Shown: in pieces, positions 11,661 to 22,092 of the stretch | How positions within the stretch are numbered: position 1 is the first letter of the stretch | How the letters are laid out: every line of letters begins with the position of its first letter | Origin: Entoloma clypeatum | Lineage: Eukaryota > Basidiomycota > Agaricomycetes > Agaricales > Entolomataceae | Direction: 5' to 3' | Assembly (NCBI GenBank): GCA_963565915.1 | Contig: OY751485.1 | Coordinates: forward strand, 806,001-870,000 | Length of the DNA stretch: 64,000 nucleotides | Program-made: the position numbers and the translations under genes | Notes under the pieces: generated by a model | Told to the model about the DNA's origin: nothing | The model's database searches: none | The model's input: only the letters and a program-made list of their open reading frames with translations

Positions 11661-12235
11661 CATAAGGCATAGCACAAGTGCACTCATGAGTTACCCGGAT
11701 CTGTACTCACAGGTATTTTACATGTTCGAACCCATACTCAGATCCGCGAAGATCCGTTCCCACGGATGACTCGGATCTGTGGGTTCGAAACCCGCGAGTT
11801 CTTCAGGTACTTGCAGGTCATCGAGTTCTTCAGGTACTCACAAGTTTACCTTGAGTATCTGTATGAAGGATTGATAAATCCCAGTCTGAGATGTCCAGGC
11901 TCGGGCTTGGCCTGAAGCCCAGGGTTTGGGCCAGGCCTGGCTTCTCAGAAAAGTGCACCTTAATATAAATTCAACCATTGCACCTATTCTTCTCATCTTC
12001 TAGACTATTAATATATACATATAATAGAGTATTTATACCAGAGGAACAGTCTGAATGGTGCCTGTATCAGTAGGTAGGTTCAATTCCCATCAAAACTCTG
12101 AGCATGCCACAAAAGCACTTCTAGTAGCACATCCACTCAATGGATTCCTCTTGTCTCTATTGCCCCTTCTTAAGTACATATAGGAGTAGGCTTCTGCCTC
12201 AGTGATAAGGTGGGTGATATTTAGATTAGTAGATA

Positions 12236-13854
12236 CAGTGCCTCACAAAACTGATTCAATGTTTGCTACTTTGTGAATACCTTCAAAATAACTTTGCAAA
12301 TAATGCCAATCAAAAGAAGGTATTGGTACCTGGTTAAAAGCCCTGCTTCAGGACTCTTGGAATCTGCAATAATTATGTAATTCCCATAAGAAATGATCAA
12401 TATATGATCAAATTACTCCAGGGACTCATTGAATCAGTTTTGTGAGTATGTACAATAAATACAGTATTTTATACTTTAGTACTTGGTATTACCCCCCTTA
12501 GCTTTGATTACTGCCTCTACCCTTCTTAGAATACTTTCTATCAGGTTTTGACACACTTCTGGCTCTATATTATTCCACACCTCTGCTGCTCTGTCCCAAA
12601 TCTCCCAGACTCCCTTGGGTGGTGTTGGATATTCATTCAACTTCCTTTTAATATGAACCCAGAGGTGTTCAATAGGATTGAGGTCTGGGGACTGTGCAGG
12701 CCAATCCAGCAGAGCAATATTCTTGCTGTCCATCCATTTTTTGGCCTTCTTGGAGGTGTGCTTGGGGTCATTGTCCTGCTGAAAAATGATCTCCTCTTCA
12801 GAGATTCCACTCTCCTCCATGCTGGGCAGCAAATTGTCCTCCAAAATGGACACATACTGATCAGCATCCATCCTCCCCTCAACCTCTGCAAGTCTCCCCA
12901 CACCTTCCCAACCCATACAACCCCAAACCATAATATTTCCTCCCCCAAACTTGACTGTGCTCTGAACCTCTCTTTCAATAAGCCCCTCACCCTTCTTTTT
13001 CCAGACCCATTCCATGCCATCTGACCCAAACCTGTTGATTTTGGTCTCATCTGACCAAATGACCCTCTTCCAGTCCTCCACTGTCCATTCCCTGTGCTTC
13101 ATAGCAAATGCCAACCGCCTCTTCCGATGTATGGCCTTTAAGAAAGGTCTTTTCTTCTTTGTTACAGCCTTGAATTCATGTTTTCTGAGAACCCTTCTCA
13201 CAGTTTCTGGGGAGACAGGATTGGAGATGACAGTGTTGATGTGTTTGGTAGCCTGCACAGCATTGGAGGCTCTCCCTGAGGTGATTTGTAAAAGTATGTT
13301 TCATGTGTTGGTGGGAGAAAGCTTGGATGGACGACCACCAGAAGAGAGATTGTGATGAGGAAGAAGATTCTGAAGCACTCTGGAGACAGTTGGTTGGCTG
13401 ACACCCAGGTTAGAGGCAATATGATGAGTGGAGTGACCATTGGAGGCCAGAGAAAGAATGTTTTCCTTGTGGGAAGAGGAGATAGGGTGCATGATTAATT
13501 ATGGAGGCTGTTGAGGTTGGATTCTTCTTATACAACTTTCCTTGACAACCCATCAGGGTTCTATTCAAGTTCCATCAGTAAGTCATGACAACTGGTTACC
13601 ATACAACCAGTGAAGCATTTGATTCTGATAATTGCCATAGGTACTCACAAAACTGATTCAATGAGTTGCTGATTTAATTTAATCATATCTCCATGGATTC
13701 TGATCTAAATCATATGATTCCTTTATATTCTAAAAGCCCTGAAGTAGGGCTTTCAATTATATACCAAAGGTTTAATTCAATTGGTATTCTTTGCAGAGTT
13801 ATCTTGAAGGTATTCAAAAAGCAACAAACATTGAATCAGTTTTGTGAGGCACTG
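12236..13854 (-). mobile_element. Tc1-1, Tc1/mariner element
   Basis: 1619 bp, starts CAGTGCCTCACAAAACTGA and ends with its inverse, flanked by TA (12234-12235 and 13855-13856). It is the same length as the copy at 27633-29251. Each end carries an inner inverted copy of the motif about 180 bp inside, giving four related sites per element. Confidence 0.95.
12476..13492 (-). pseudogene. Tc1-1 transposase (DD34E) with one in-frame TGA
   Basis: The N-terminal 63 codons (13492-13304) encode a helix-turn-helix (SNLGVSQPTVSRVLQNL). TGA at 13301-13303 interrupts the frame, which then stays open to 12476. The catalytic part has WSDETKI (first D), FQQDNDPKHTS (second D) and SPDLNPIEHLW (E) with 34 residues between second D and E: DD34E, Tc1 proper. 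Intact length would be 338 residues, normal for Tc1. The stop stands where Tc1 proteins commonly carry Arg, so CGA to TGA is likely. The 260-residue part after the stop has an identical translation in Tc1-2, which shares the stop. It lacks the DNA-binding half unless the stop is read through. Confidence 0.9.
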
Positions 13855-14229
13855 TAGGCTCCAATATCATCAAACCCCCAAACACACAACAAAATCATAT
13901 TTACAGTCCCAACTTCATTTCAAAACACCATTCTATTAATTTCTATATGCTAAACCCATATTCTACAACTTAGTCTACTCTTATACTATTAATGCCCTAT
14001 GTTATGATGAGTAGATTAGTTTCAGAAATTACTCACAAGTACCTGCACGGGTACCTGTGCACTCCACAATGCGAACTCGGATCCGCGTGGGTTTCGTCCC
14101 ACGGATGACTCGGATCCATGCGGGTTTCATCCCATGGATGACTCGGATCTGCGAGTGAGGTGACCTGCGAGTATTCCATGGGTCTACTCATGGTGACCTG
14201 TGGGTAACCCGGACTTGTGCTATGCCTTA

Positions 14230-14922
14230 GCGAGTCGTGCAACACATATGCCAGCAGATGCCAGCCTATGCCACAGGGTCTGAGTGCCAGACTGGGACGG
14301 CGCTGAAGATGAGCCTTGAATGTTGCAGCTAATGCTAATCGGCATGGCGAATCAGAGGTGTTGAACAGCAATGTGCTAAGCCCAGGGTGTATATTGATAT
14401 TTCATAGTGCTCATTGGTGGGTGAATCAGCAAGGTTGGGTGGATGAAAAACAATGTACATACTTTAGTGCAGTAAGTTGTTGTAGTGTTGCTTGGGAATG
14501 TTGAGGTGGGCATGGCGAAGGCGAGAACATTGAGATTGATGTTCAATGTTCTTGTGTGAGTTGAGTACTACTGTATATAAGCAATCCCAAAACGGTAACT
14601 TTTGACAAACATCAATTACCTGTGGATACCACCGTCCCTCACTGCGGCGAGGTTCACTGGCTTCAGAACCTAGGTCCAGGTTCGGCCAGCCACTGGACCC
14701 GAACCTCAATGGAGGTTCGGTTCAGTGTTTTTAGTGAATAGTGACCTGAACCTCAGGTCCGGTTCAGGTCAGGACTTGTGAGAACTTGGAGGGAAGCCAA
14801 CGTACCAACAGAATTCTTGATTGAGCTTTTACGTGAGTCCCAAATACAACAGAAATATATGGTCAGCAATCTTTGATGAACCATTCAATGACATACCGGG
14901 TTGCAAGAACATATAAGCAATC
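14230..14922. other. Non-coding interval before the LINE
   Basis: Contains short GGTTCGG/GGTCC-rich repeats at 14655-14775 but no gene that I can support. Its right edge is the LINE target sequence. Confidence 0.4.
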
Positions 14923-14937
14923 GGGATTGCATGGCAA
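14923..14937. repeat. LINE target-site duplication (left)
   Basis: GGGATTGCATGGCAA, 15 bp, repeated exactly at 21588-21602 after the poly(A) tail. This fixes both ends of the LINE. Confidence 0.95.
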
Positions 14938-15079
14938 CACCGCTTCTTGACTTGTTACCACGACGTGCACAGCCACATCCTGGTCACAATCTCTCTCGTT
15001 GTTGAGCCCCCCCGCTCCATCGTACCATCCGATCACCTTGCTATCGCTCTTCTAGGCGAAACACTCGACTCACTGCAAC

Positions 15080-17278
15080 ATGGCTCCAAAGCCGATCCCC
15101 AGATCGGCTGCGATCCCCTCCGACAATCCGAGACCTCCTCCTCAAACAAGGTCGTCCACATCTCAAAAAGCCGACTGGTCTGCAACCCCCGCCGTTCCTG
15201 TGGGAGCGTCTGCAACGACAGGTCCTTACTCCACAGCGTCTACGGTAGCCGCCATGGCTGCTGCCGCACCGACATCCGCCCTTGCTCCTGTTGGCCCCCC
15301 CGGCGGCCGATACAAGAAAAAGGCTCCCTCTGCGCGTCCCTCCTCACCCCAGGGCAGCAACATCTCTATGGGATCCGCTGGGTCTGTTACCCCTCGCCCT
15401 GCATCCCCCACCTCAGACGACTCCGATAGCTCGGAACGCCCTCCCCCCCCTGCCCCTGCTGACCGCTCTGACGCTCCCATGATCGTCGATGCCCCCAGCA
15501 TGCCAGCCACCCTAGGCTACAACAGCGAACTTGCAGGCCCCTGCATGTTGCAAGGCTCCGCGGACACGTTGTCGTCCGACTTCAACGCCGCCCTCGCTTC
15601 CGTTGCCTCCGTACGAGACCTGGTCACTTGGACCGCATCTCAACGCCGGTCTATTGACCAATCCACTGCAGACCAGCTCTGCACCGCTACAGCCTCCCTC
15701 ATCCACACCCTTGCGGATGTCGGAGCGCTCACCGAATATGCCGAAGGGGATGACCCCTCCGGCGTTCGTCTCACTGGACTGGGCGTCTTAATCGATCGCC
15801 TCGTCAAGATCCCTGGGGTGTCGGCGTTCACGTCGGCCCCCGAAAACATCGTCGCGGCAAAGGACCCCAAACCTCCGCCGCCCAAGAAGAAGCTGCCTTC
15901 CTTCCCGAAGACAGCCAAACCCACTCCCCGCATGTCCGCGTCAGCTGGAGCATCCGGCCGCCTCGCTCGCGAGAAGGCCAAGCTCCTATCCCGCCCCGTC
16001 CCCTCGCCCCCGGCGAAGCGACAACCCTCCGGCCTTGCAGGCTCAGCGTGGGCTCCCCCGCCTGCTGTTGTTGCTGCAGCCCAACCCTGGTCCACTGCGT
16101 CGAAAAAACGCAAATCCGCTGCTGAGTCGCAGCAGGAAACCTTGGTCGCCATGGCCAAGACGTTCCCTGCTACCACTACCATTGCCCTACAGCAAGCCAC
16201 GGCTGCTATTAGGCCCACCTCTCCTTCTGCTTCCCAGGCCCGCCGAAAGAAGCAGAAGCGGTTTACCACGTCAGGACGGTCTCGCAAATCCGTCTCCGTT
16301 TACACCTCCCCCCCCTTTCCCTGGGCGGTGGAGACTATCTTCACCCAGATCAACGGGCATCTGGGCAACGCAAAGAGGACGATCCGCGTCACTTCTGTTG
16401 AGTCAAACCGGGGGGGTCTCTCCCTGGCGACCGACGAAGTCCCCGACGAGGATGACCTCAAAGTTTTCAAAGCCCTTTTCGAGTCCAAGCTTGCCGCTAG
16501 CGCTCATTCGGCCCCTGACACTGACCTCCGTGTGGAAGTACCCACCTCCAAATCGAGTCTCAAAATCTGTGACTTCCCGTACTACGGGCTCACTCCGCAA
16601 CGCGACCCGAAATCCGGCCGCCTCGTTCCCCTCTCGGAGAGCCAGGTCGCCGACATAATGTCGTCTGCTCCCTTTGCCCGCGAGTTCTCCTACTACGAGA
16701 ACTCGAAGCCCCGCCTCGCCAGAAACTCCCCGTCGTCTAGCACCGGGACCATCTGGTTCGACATCGAAGACTCCAAAGGGGGTCTGGTTCTCAAGAACTT
16801 AGCCGGAAAGACCTTCATGTATGGTCCTTACCGACTCGTCCTGAACCCCGCCGAGAAGCACGTTGGAGTGCCTCAATGCAACCGCTGCTGGCGATTTGGC
16901 CATCCGTCTAACGCTCGGATCTGCCCTCTCAAGAGCAAACTCTGCCCTATCTGTGGTGAACCCCACACCGTCGAATTCCATCGAGCCCTCGCCTCCTGCT
17001 GCCGCGGGAACGCCAAGGCAAACCCCCCAGTCCTCCCCACCCCCGACGGCAAGGACTGCGAACATGCAGGGCGCTGCATCAACTGCAAAGGTGGCCACCG
17101 CGCAGATGATCGCGTATGCAAATACTGGAAAAGCCGATTCAACCCTGATTGGATCTGGCGCCGATACCAAGAAGCAAACGTAAGTGCGGACTTCACCCAC
17201 TTCTTTGAATCTAACCCCCCGCCTCGTCTAGCTGACCGAGACAATAGCCGCATTCAATCAAACGTAGTCATATGTTAG
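15080..17278 (+). CDS. LINE ORF1, Gag-like nucleic-acid binding protein
   Basis: 732 codons, intact. The first half is Pro/Ala/Ser-rich and low in complexity, with basic patches (KKKLPSFPKT, RRKKQKR). The C-terminal third carries Cys-His knuckles: CNRCWRFGHPSNARIC, CPICGEPHTVEFH and CINCKGGHRADDRVC. Such ORF1 proteins coat the LINE RNA. The start ATG at 15080 is the first in frame, about 140 bases into the element. The stop overlaps the ORF2 start (ATGTTAG, 17272-17278), suggesting ORF2 is made by termination-reinitiation or a -1 shift. High GC, unlike the AT-richer surroundings. Confidence 0.9.
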   Translation: MAPKPIPRSAAIPSDNPRPPPQTRSSTSQKADWSATPAVPVGASATTGPYSTASTVAAMAAAAPTSALAPVGPPGGRYKKKAPSARPSSPQGSNISMGSAGSVTPRPASPTSDDSDSSERPPPPAPADRSDAPMIVDAPSMPATLGYNSELAGPCMLQGSADTLSSDFNAALASVASVRDLVTWTASQRRSIDQSTADQLCTATASLIHTLADVGALTEYAEGDDPSGVRLTGLGVLIDRLVKIPGVSAFTSAPENIVAAKDPKPPPPKKKLPSFPKTAKPTPRMSASAGASGRLAREKAKLLSRPVPSPPAKRQPSGLAGSAWAPPPAVVAAAQPWSTASKKRKSAAESQQETLVAMAKTFPATTTIALQQATAAIRPTSPSASQARRKKQKRFTTSGRSRKSVSVYTSPPFPWAVETIFTQINGHLGNAKRTIRVTSVESNRGGLSLATDEVPDEDDLKVFKALFESKLAASAHSAPDTDLRVEVPTSKSSLKICDFPYYGLTPQRDPKSGRLVPLSESQVADIMSSAPFAREFSYYENSKPRLARNSPSSSTGTIWFDIEDSKGGLVLKNLAGKTFMYGPYRLVLNPAEKHVGVPQCNRCWRFGHPSNARICPLKSKLCPICGEPHTVEFHRALASCCRGNAKANPPVLPTPDGKDCEHAGRCINCKGGHRADDRVCKYWKSRFNPDWIWRRYQEANVSADFTHFFESNPPPRLADRDNSRIQSNVVIC

Positions 17279-20200
17279 GTACAACTATGAATAAATTTGA
17301 GGGTTTGCGAATTCGCTCCCAGAACGTCTACCGAAAGAGCGTTCTCCTGTCAACTATGTTAGAGAGTCAGAAAGATAATCTCGACATAATCTTCGTACAA
17401 GAGCCCCCCTGGGCTACCATTCGACATGTCGCGTCCATGACGAGAAAGGACGGTGAGCCCCTTGTGGGTCCGCCGAACCACCCGGACTGGATGTGCCTCC
17501 ACCACTCGGAGCCTGTCCTTGATCCAGATAACCTGGATGAGGACCTTCGCCCCCGCGCCATAGTTTATGTTCATAGGCGGCGTACCGCTATGAAACCTAA
17601 ACTTCGTTCAGACATCGTTCGCCACCGTGATGTCAATCTTCTTACGTTGGCTGTCCCTGAGGGCCAGATCAACCTAATTAATGCCTACTCGGATACGCAG
17701 GGCACTGCTATACGTATCCTTGCCACCCTTGGTACATCCCTTCCTCCTATTCGGTACATAGGTGGTGATTTTAATTGCCCCTCGCCGCTATGGGACCCTG
17801 AAGTGACACGCCACAACCATAATGCGTCTCTCCTCTCAGACTTCGCATTCGCTCATGGTCTTGTTCATCATAGGACTGGGTTCACCCACTTCCCTAAAAA
17901 TAACAATGCCCCATCCATCATAGACCTGGTCTTCCTCCCTAACACGGACAAGGACTCGATCATCAAACTTGGGAGCCCTGACGAGTCGGACCACCGCTCG
18001 ATCATCACCCTCCTCAGATCCCCCCTCATTAACGCTAAGGAACGCTACCGTATTGTGCCGGACTCGGAAGAGGAATCTAACTTTCTGTCCGCACTTACGG
18101 AGTCCATCTCCTCCATCCCTATTCCGGCCACGGACACCAGGGAGGACATCACGAGTATTACCCAAAAGGTTCAGGAGCTCGTCCTGGCCGAGTGGACCGA
18201 ATTCTCTCGCTCTCCCCGGGACTCGTTCCGGTCGAAGGGCTGGTGGGATAAGGACTGCAAGGCAGGGTGGCGCACCTATTCCAATTCGGGTAAAACAGAC
18301 CAAGACTGGCGCGCTATGCATAAAATCATTCGCACTGCTAAGCGGAACTTTTTTGACAAGAAGATCGACGAAGTCTCCAACAAAAACAAACGTCCCTGGG
18401 ACCTTACTTCCTGGGTCGGCCCACGAAAGAACGCCTCTCCTGAGGCCATTATTTTTGACGGCGAGACCTGTACCACTACTGCTGAGACCTGTGACGCCTT
18501 CCACAAGTCCTTCCAGTCTGCCGAAGCACGACCTGTTGATCCCGACAGGCTGCGCAGTACTCTAGAACCTCAGCCCAAAAGGGCTTGGGTTCCATTCACT
18601 TCGCAAGAGGTCCTCCAGGCCCTGGCCGGTTGTTCTAGCCGGTCAGCCCCAGGTCCTGACCATCTTACGTGGACTCACCTCAAGTGCCTAACCGCACATA
18701 AACAAATCTTGAAGCTGTTCGTCTGGATCCTGAACGCCTGCCTCTCGGCGGGGTTTTGGCCTGACGCCTTCAAAATCTCAACGACCGTCATTATTCCCAA
18801 ACCAAATAAGCCGGCGTACGACGTTCCCAAAGCATTCCGACCCATCGTGCTTCTAAACACCCTGGGCAAACTCTTTGAGAAAGCTATCGCTAACAGACTC
18901 CAGTGGGAACTAGCCCGCTATGGTCTGCTGCACCCAGGTCAATTCGGGGGGGTTCGACAGAACTCCACCGAAGACGCCGGTCAATTCCTTACCCACCTCA
19001 TCCGTGCAGGATGGTCGAGGAAACTCAAGACAAGCGTTGTCGCCATTGATTTGGCCCAATACTTTCCCTCCCTTAACCACTCGGTTATTTCGCTCATACT
19101 AGATAGGATGGGGTTCCCCGACACTGTCGTGGATTTCTTCTCAAATTACCTAGTAGGGAGACAGACTCAATACGCCTGGGAGGACGACCTCTCAGACCTT
19201 TTCTCTGTTGACATTGGCGTAGGTCAGGGCTCTGCCCTCTCCCCTGTGCTATCGTCCATCTACCTCGCCCCGCTGATGTACGCATTTCAAGCCGAACAAT
19301 CGCAGGCTAGCCTCATTTCATACGTCGACGACGGGACCATCATAGTCCAATCTGAGACGTGGAAGGAAAACCTTGCCAAATTAAAAAAGGCATACAAATG
19401 TCTGTTTGAGCTGACCACAGCCCTCGGGCTTGTCCTTGAACACTCTAAATCGGAGGCGTTCCATTTTTCCAGGAAGAATGGCGACGATGACCCCCCGGTT
19501 GACCTCGGGTTTGCGCCCTTCACCGGCGACTCCCCTCTCGTCCCCAAGACCTTCTGGAGGTACTTGGGCTTCTTCTTCGACCGCAAGCTACTCTTTACTG
19601 AGCACGCGAAACGGTATGCCACTAAGGCCTTCTCAGCAATGGGAGCCTTACTATCCCTGGGAAACTCAGTCCGTGGACTCACTCCCAAACACAAACGCAC
19701 CCTGTACTGATCGTGTATCCTACCGATCGCGCTATACGGTGCTAATCTTTGGAACTTCGACGGTGCCCGTAACAAGGGTGTCGTCAAGTCTAGCTCCAAA
19801 GTCCAAAGACGCGCAGCGTTATGGATTCTGGGAGCCTTCCGTACCACCCCCACAGGGGCGGTCGAAGCACTTGCCGGCCTGCCTCCGGTGCACTTGCACC
19901 TCAAGAAGCTCTCCTGCAGAAACCGTGTCCGCATGCATTCCCTTGCACCCAGACACATGACCGTCATGGTATGCGACGAGGATGACCCCTCCAAGCGCCC
20001 GTGGCACTCCCCGGAATTTATGTACAACCTTAAATCCCCCCTCGTTCATATCTGGGCATACCGTGCAAATGTGACTGTCCCCCTATCACCCTTTAATAAC
20101 TACAACGAACCAGGGAAATGCGTCCTCGACCGATTCCCTGAACGCGTAATTCACGACATCACCCTTATCCGCGGCAAGACCGCTAAGGATCGTGCCGAAG

Positions 20201-21498
20201 CCAGAAAGGCGCGCCTCATCACCCTTAACAAGGTGTTTGACGCCAACATCTGCTCCAACAAATCCGCCGTCATTGTCACTGACGCGGCAGTTCCCTCCCT
20301 TTCATCGGGCCACCAAGCTGTTGCAGCCTGGGAAACCTGGCACAAGGGGCACTCCATCGACAAAGACTGGGCGGCCGGCGGCCTCGCAGTCTCTGATGAC
20401 ACTGAAACCTTGGCCATTGGACACGGGTTCTCAAACCTGGTCAGTCTGCTAGGGGGTCTCTCTCAACTGGAAGTAATCCATATTTTCACCGACTCTGTCA
20501 ACGCCATTCGGCGCGCCACAGACCCGGATCTCCACTCCTCGCAGGCAACTGCGCTCGCTATCATCAGTAACCTGATTCCTTGGTTTGAGGAACCCGGTCT
20601 GAATTCCAAGATCATCTTTCACCATGTCCCCGATTGCTCGGACCATGGCTTCGAACCTCACCGTGCAGTACACGACTTCGCCTCCTCGATTCGCATTGAG
20701 TGTGGTGAGTCGGCCGCCAGATCCCTCGACTTCAATACAAAGCAATTCACGGACGACATGCTCGGTGACTGGAACAACCTGTACCAGTCCCCCAAGTATG
20801 TTGGCCGATTCTACCAATTCCCGAGATCGTGCGTCAGACGCCAAGACCACGCTCGGGCCAAACGTATGAAGCCGTCCCACCTCAAGGGCGGTACATGGCT
20901 TAAGGATGTGGGTCACTCCCAATCCCTCACGGCTCAAATGGTCCGCGGCCTCACCAGCCACGCCCCAATTGGCCACTATAGACATAGGTTCAACATTGGT
21001 GACAAAGTTGAACAATGCGACTGTGGTCAGAGGTCCGCCGAGGACTTCGCCCACGTTTTCTACAAATGTCTGCATCACCCCACCAGGCCACCAGACATGC
21101 CCACCTTCTCGAGGAATTCTCCCATCTGGGACGTCTTCGGGAAATTCATCATGGATAACCCAGGGGCATTCGCCTTCCGGGATCGTCCAACGCCCAACAC
21201 AACCGTTGGCGGTAGTCGCGTGGTAGCGCGCTGGGTTCAAAGGGGTGCAGCCCCCTCTGGCAAGCGAACGCGATCGAAGGATAAGAACCGCACAGGCGCT
21301 TCTTTGGGGGGCAGGGCGCAGACACCCCCCAGCGCCGCTAACGGCCAACCTCGCAAGGTTGGAGTGCTCTTGTATCGCGCGACCGAATACTCGGGTGCGC
21401 ATACTAACGCGTTTGTTTATAACAGACTCCCCCGTCCTGGCGCGAGGACTTTTCAGCTCGACGGAGCTTTGCGCCGCTTGTTCTTCCTGCGTACGTAG
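17272..21498 (+). pseudogene. LINE ORF2 endonuclease-RT-RNase H, single TGA
   Basis: 1409 codons including stops, with one in-frame TGA at 19708-19710; the frame is otherwise open. The N-terminal AP endonuclease shows SQNVYR, FVQEPPW, GGDFNCPS, IIDLVF and ESDHRS. The reverse transcriptase shows LGKLFEKAIANRL, GQFGGVRQNS, GQGSALSPVLS and SYVDDG. After the stop the protein continues with RNase H (VTDAAV, FTDSVNA, HRAVHDFAS) and a Cys-His motif (CDCGQ...DFAHVFYKC). The stop lies between RT and RNase H, in KRTLY-stop-SCILPIALYG; CGA to TGA would explain it. The truncated product would still hold the endonuclease and most of RT, but probably not support retrotransposition. Confidence 0.92.
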
Positions 21499-21587
21499 GT
21501 CCTCGGACCGATGTAGTTTACTCTATGTCAAGCGGACTGTACCCCTAGTATACCGCTATATAAATTGTTGAACAAAAAAAAAAAAAA

Positions 21588-21602
21588 GGGATTGCATGGC
21601 AA
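21588..21602. repeat. LINE target-site duplication (right)
   Basis: Exact second copy of 14923-14937, directly after the A run. Confidence 0.95.
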
Positions 21603-22092
21603 AGTCGAGACATCATGGGGAGCATTCCAGAATATGGAGGGATTGGGATTGTGTGGCAAAGTTACAAGGCATTATTCCTTCTCCCCATTTTTTTGGTCAC
21701 ATTTGATGTTTGTATCATAAAAATAAATGTTTGCACTGCTGAGCTACTGATACAACAAACACTGACAAAAAGAGAGGCAGATGGACAAATACAGACAGAC
21801 CAGCAGATTGATGTGATAACGTCAAACAGGAGTGCATTAGTGAGACGAGAAGAAGCAAATTAGTCATGGAGGCAGGCATAGAAACCACATACGGTAGGGT
21901 GGAGTTAAGAGAAAAGCAGGCATATAGCATCGTCGATGTGAAGAGAGAGCCAGCAGTGGCAGGGCAGAAAAATCATAGGCAGCATCGCTGATGATATGCA
22001 ACAAAGCAAGGCTGGAAATTTATATCAGCAAAGCATGAAAAGAGGCAAAATGATCTGACCGCATTTGAGATGGGAGCCACAGAACACTCCAT
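21603..22092. other. Non-coding interval
   Basis: Nothing supportable between the LINE target site and the stop codon of the DUF6698-like gene. Confidence 0.4.

Larger units (their letters stand above)
11663..14229. mobile_element. Non-autonomous inverted-repeat element, split by Tc1-1
   Basis: Outer ends carry the 16-bp perfect inverted repeat AAGGCATAGCACAAGT (11664-11679 and 14213-14228). Subterminal regions on both sides share inverted blocks such as ACTCGGATC, CCCACGGATGAC and ACTCACAAG over about 200 bp. Without the inner Tc1 it would be about 0.95 kb. No coding capacity was seen. GTCGTGCA occurs just left of the element and again four bases right of it, possibly an eroded target repeat. 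Confidence 0.6.
14938..21587 (+). mobile_element. Full-length non-LTR retrotransposon (Tad-like LINE)
   Basis: 6650 bp: 5' UTR, ORF1 with zinc knuckles, ORF2 with endonuclease, RT and RNase H, a short 3' UTR and a 14-A tail (21574-21587). The 15-bp duplication on both sides shows insertion by target-primed reverse transcription without 5' truncation, which is uncommon for LINEs. One TGA in ORF2 is the only clear break. The AP-endonuclease/RT/RNase H architecture with a Gag-like ORF1 fits the fungal Tad clade; the clade call is inference. Confidence 0.92.

Noticed and set aside
15226..16287. Long antisense ORFs opposite LINE ORF1
   Set aside because: GC-rich coding sequence leaves antisense frames open; no domain or start context is seen. 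Same for 17836-18504 and 20449-21402.
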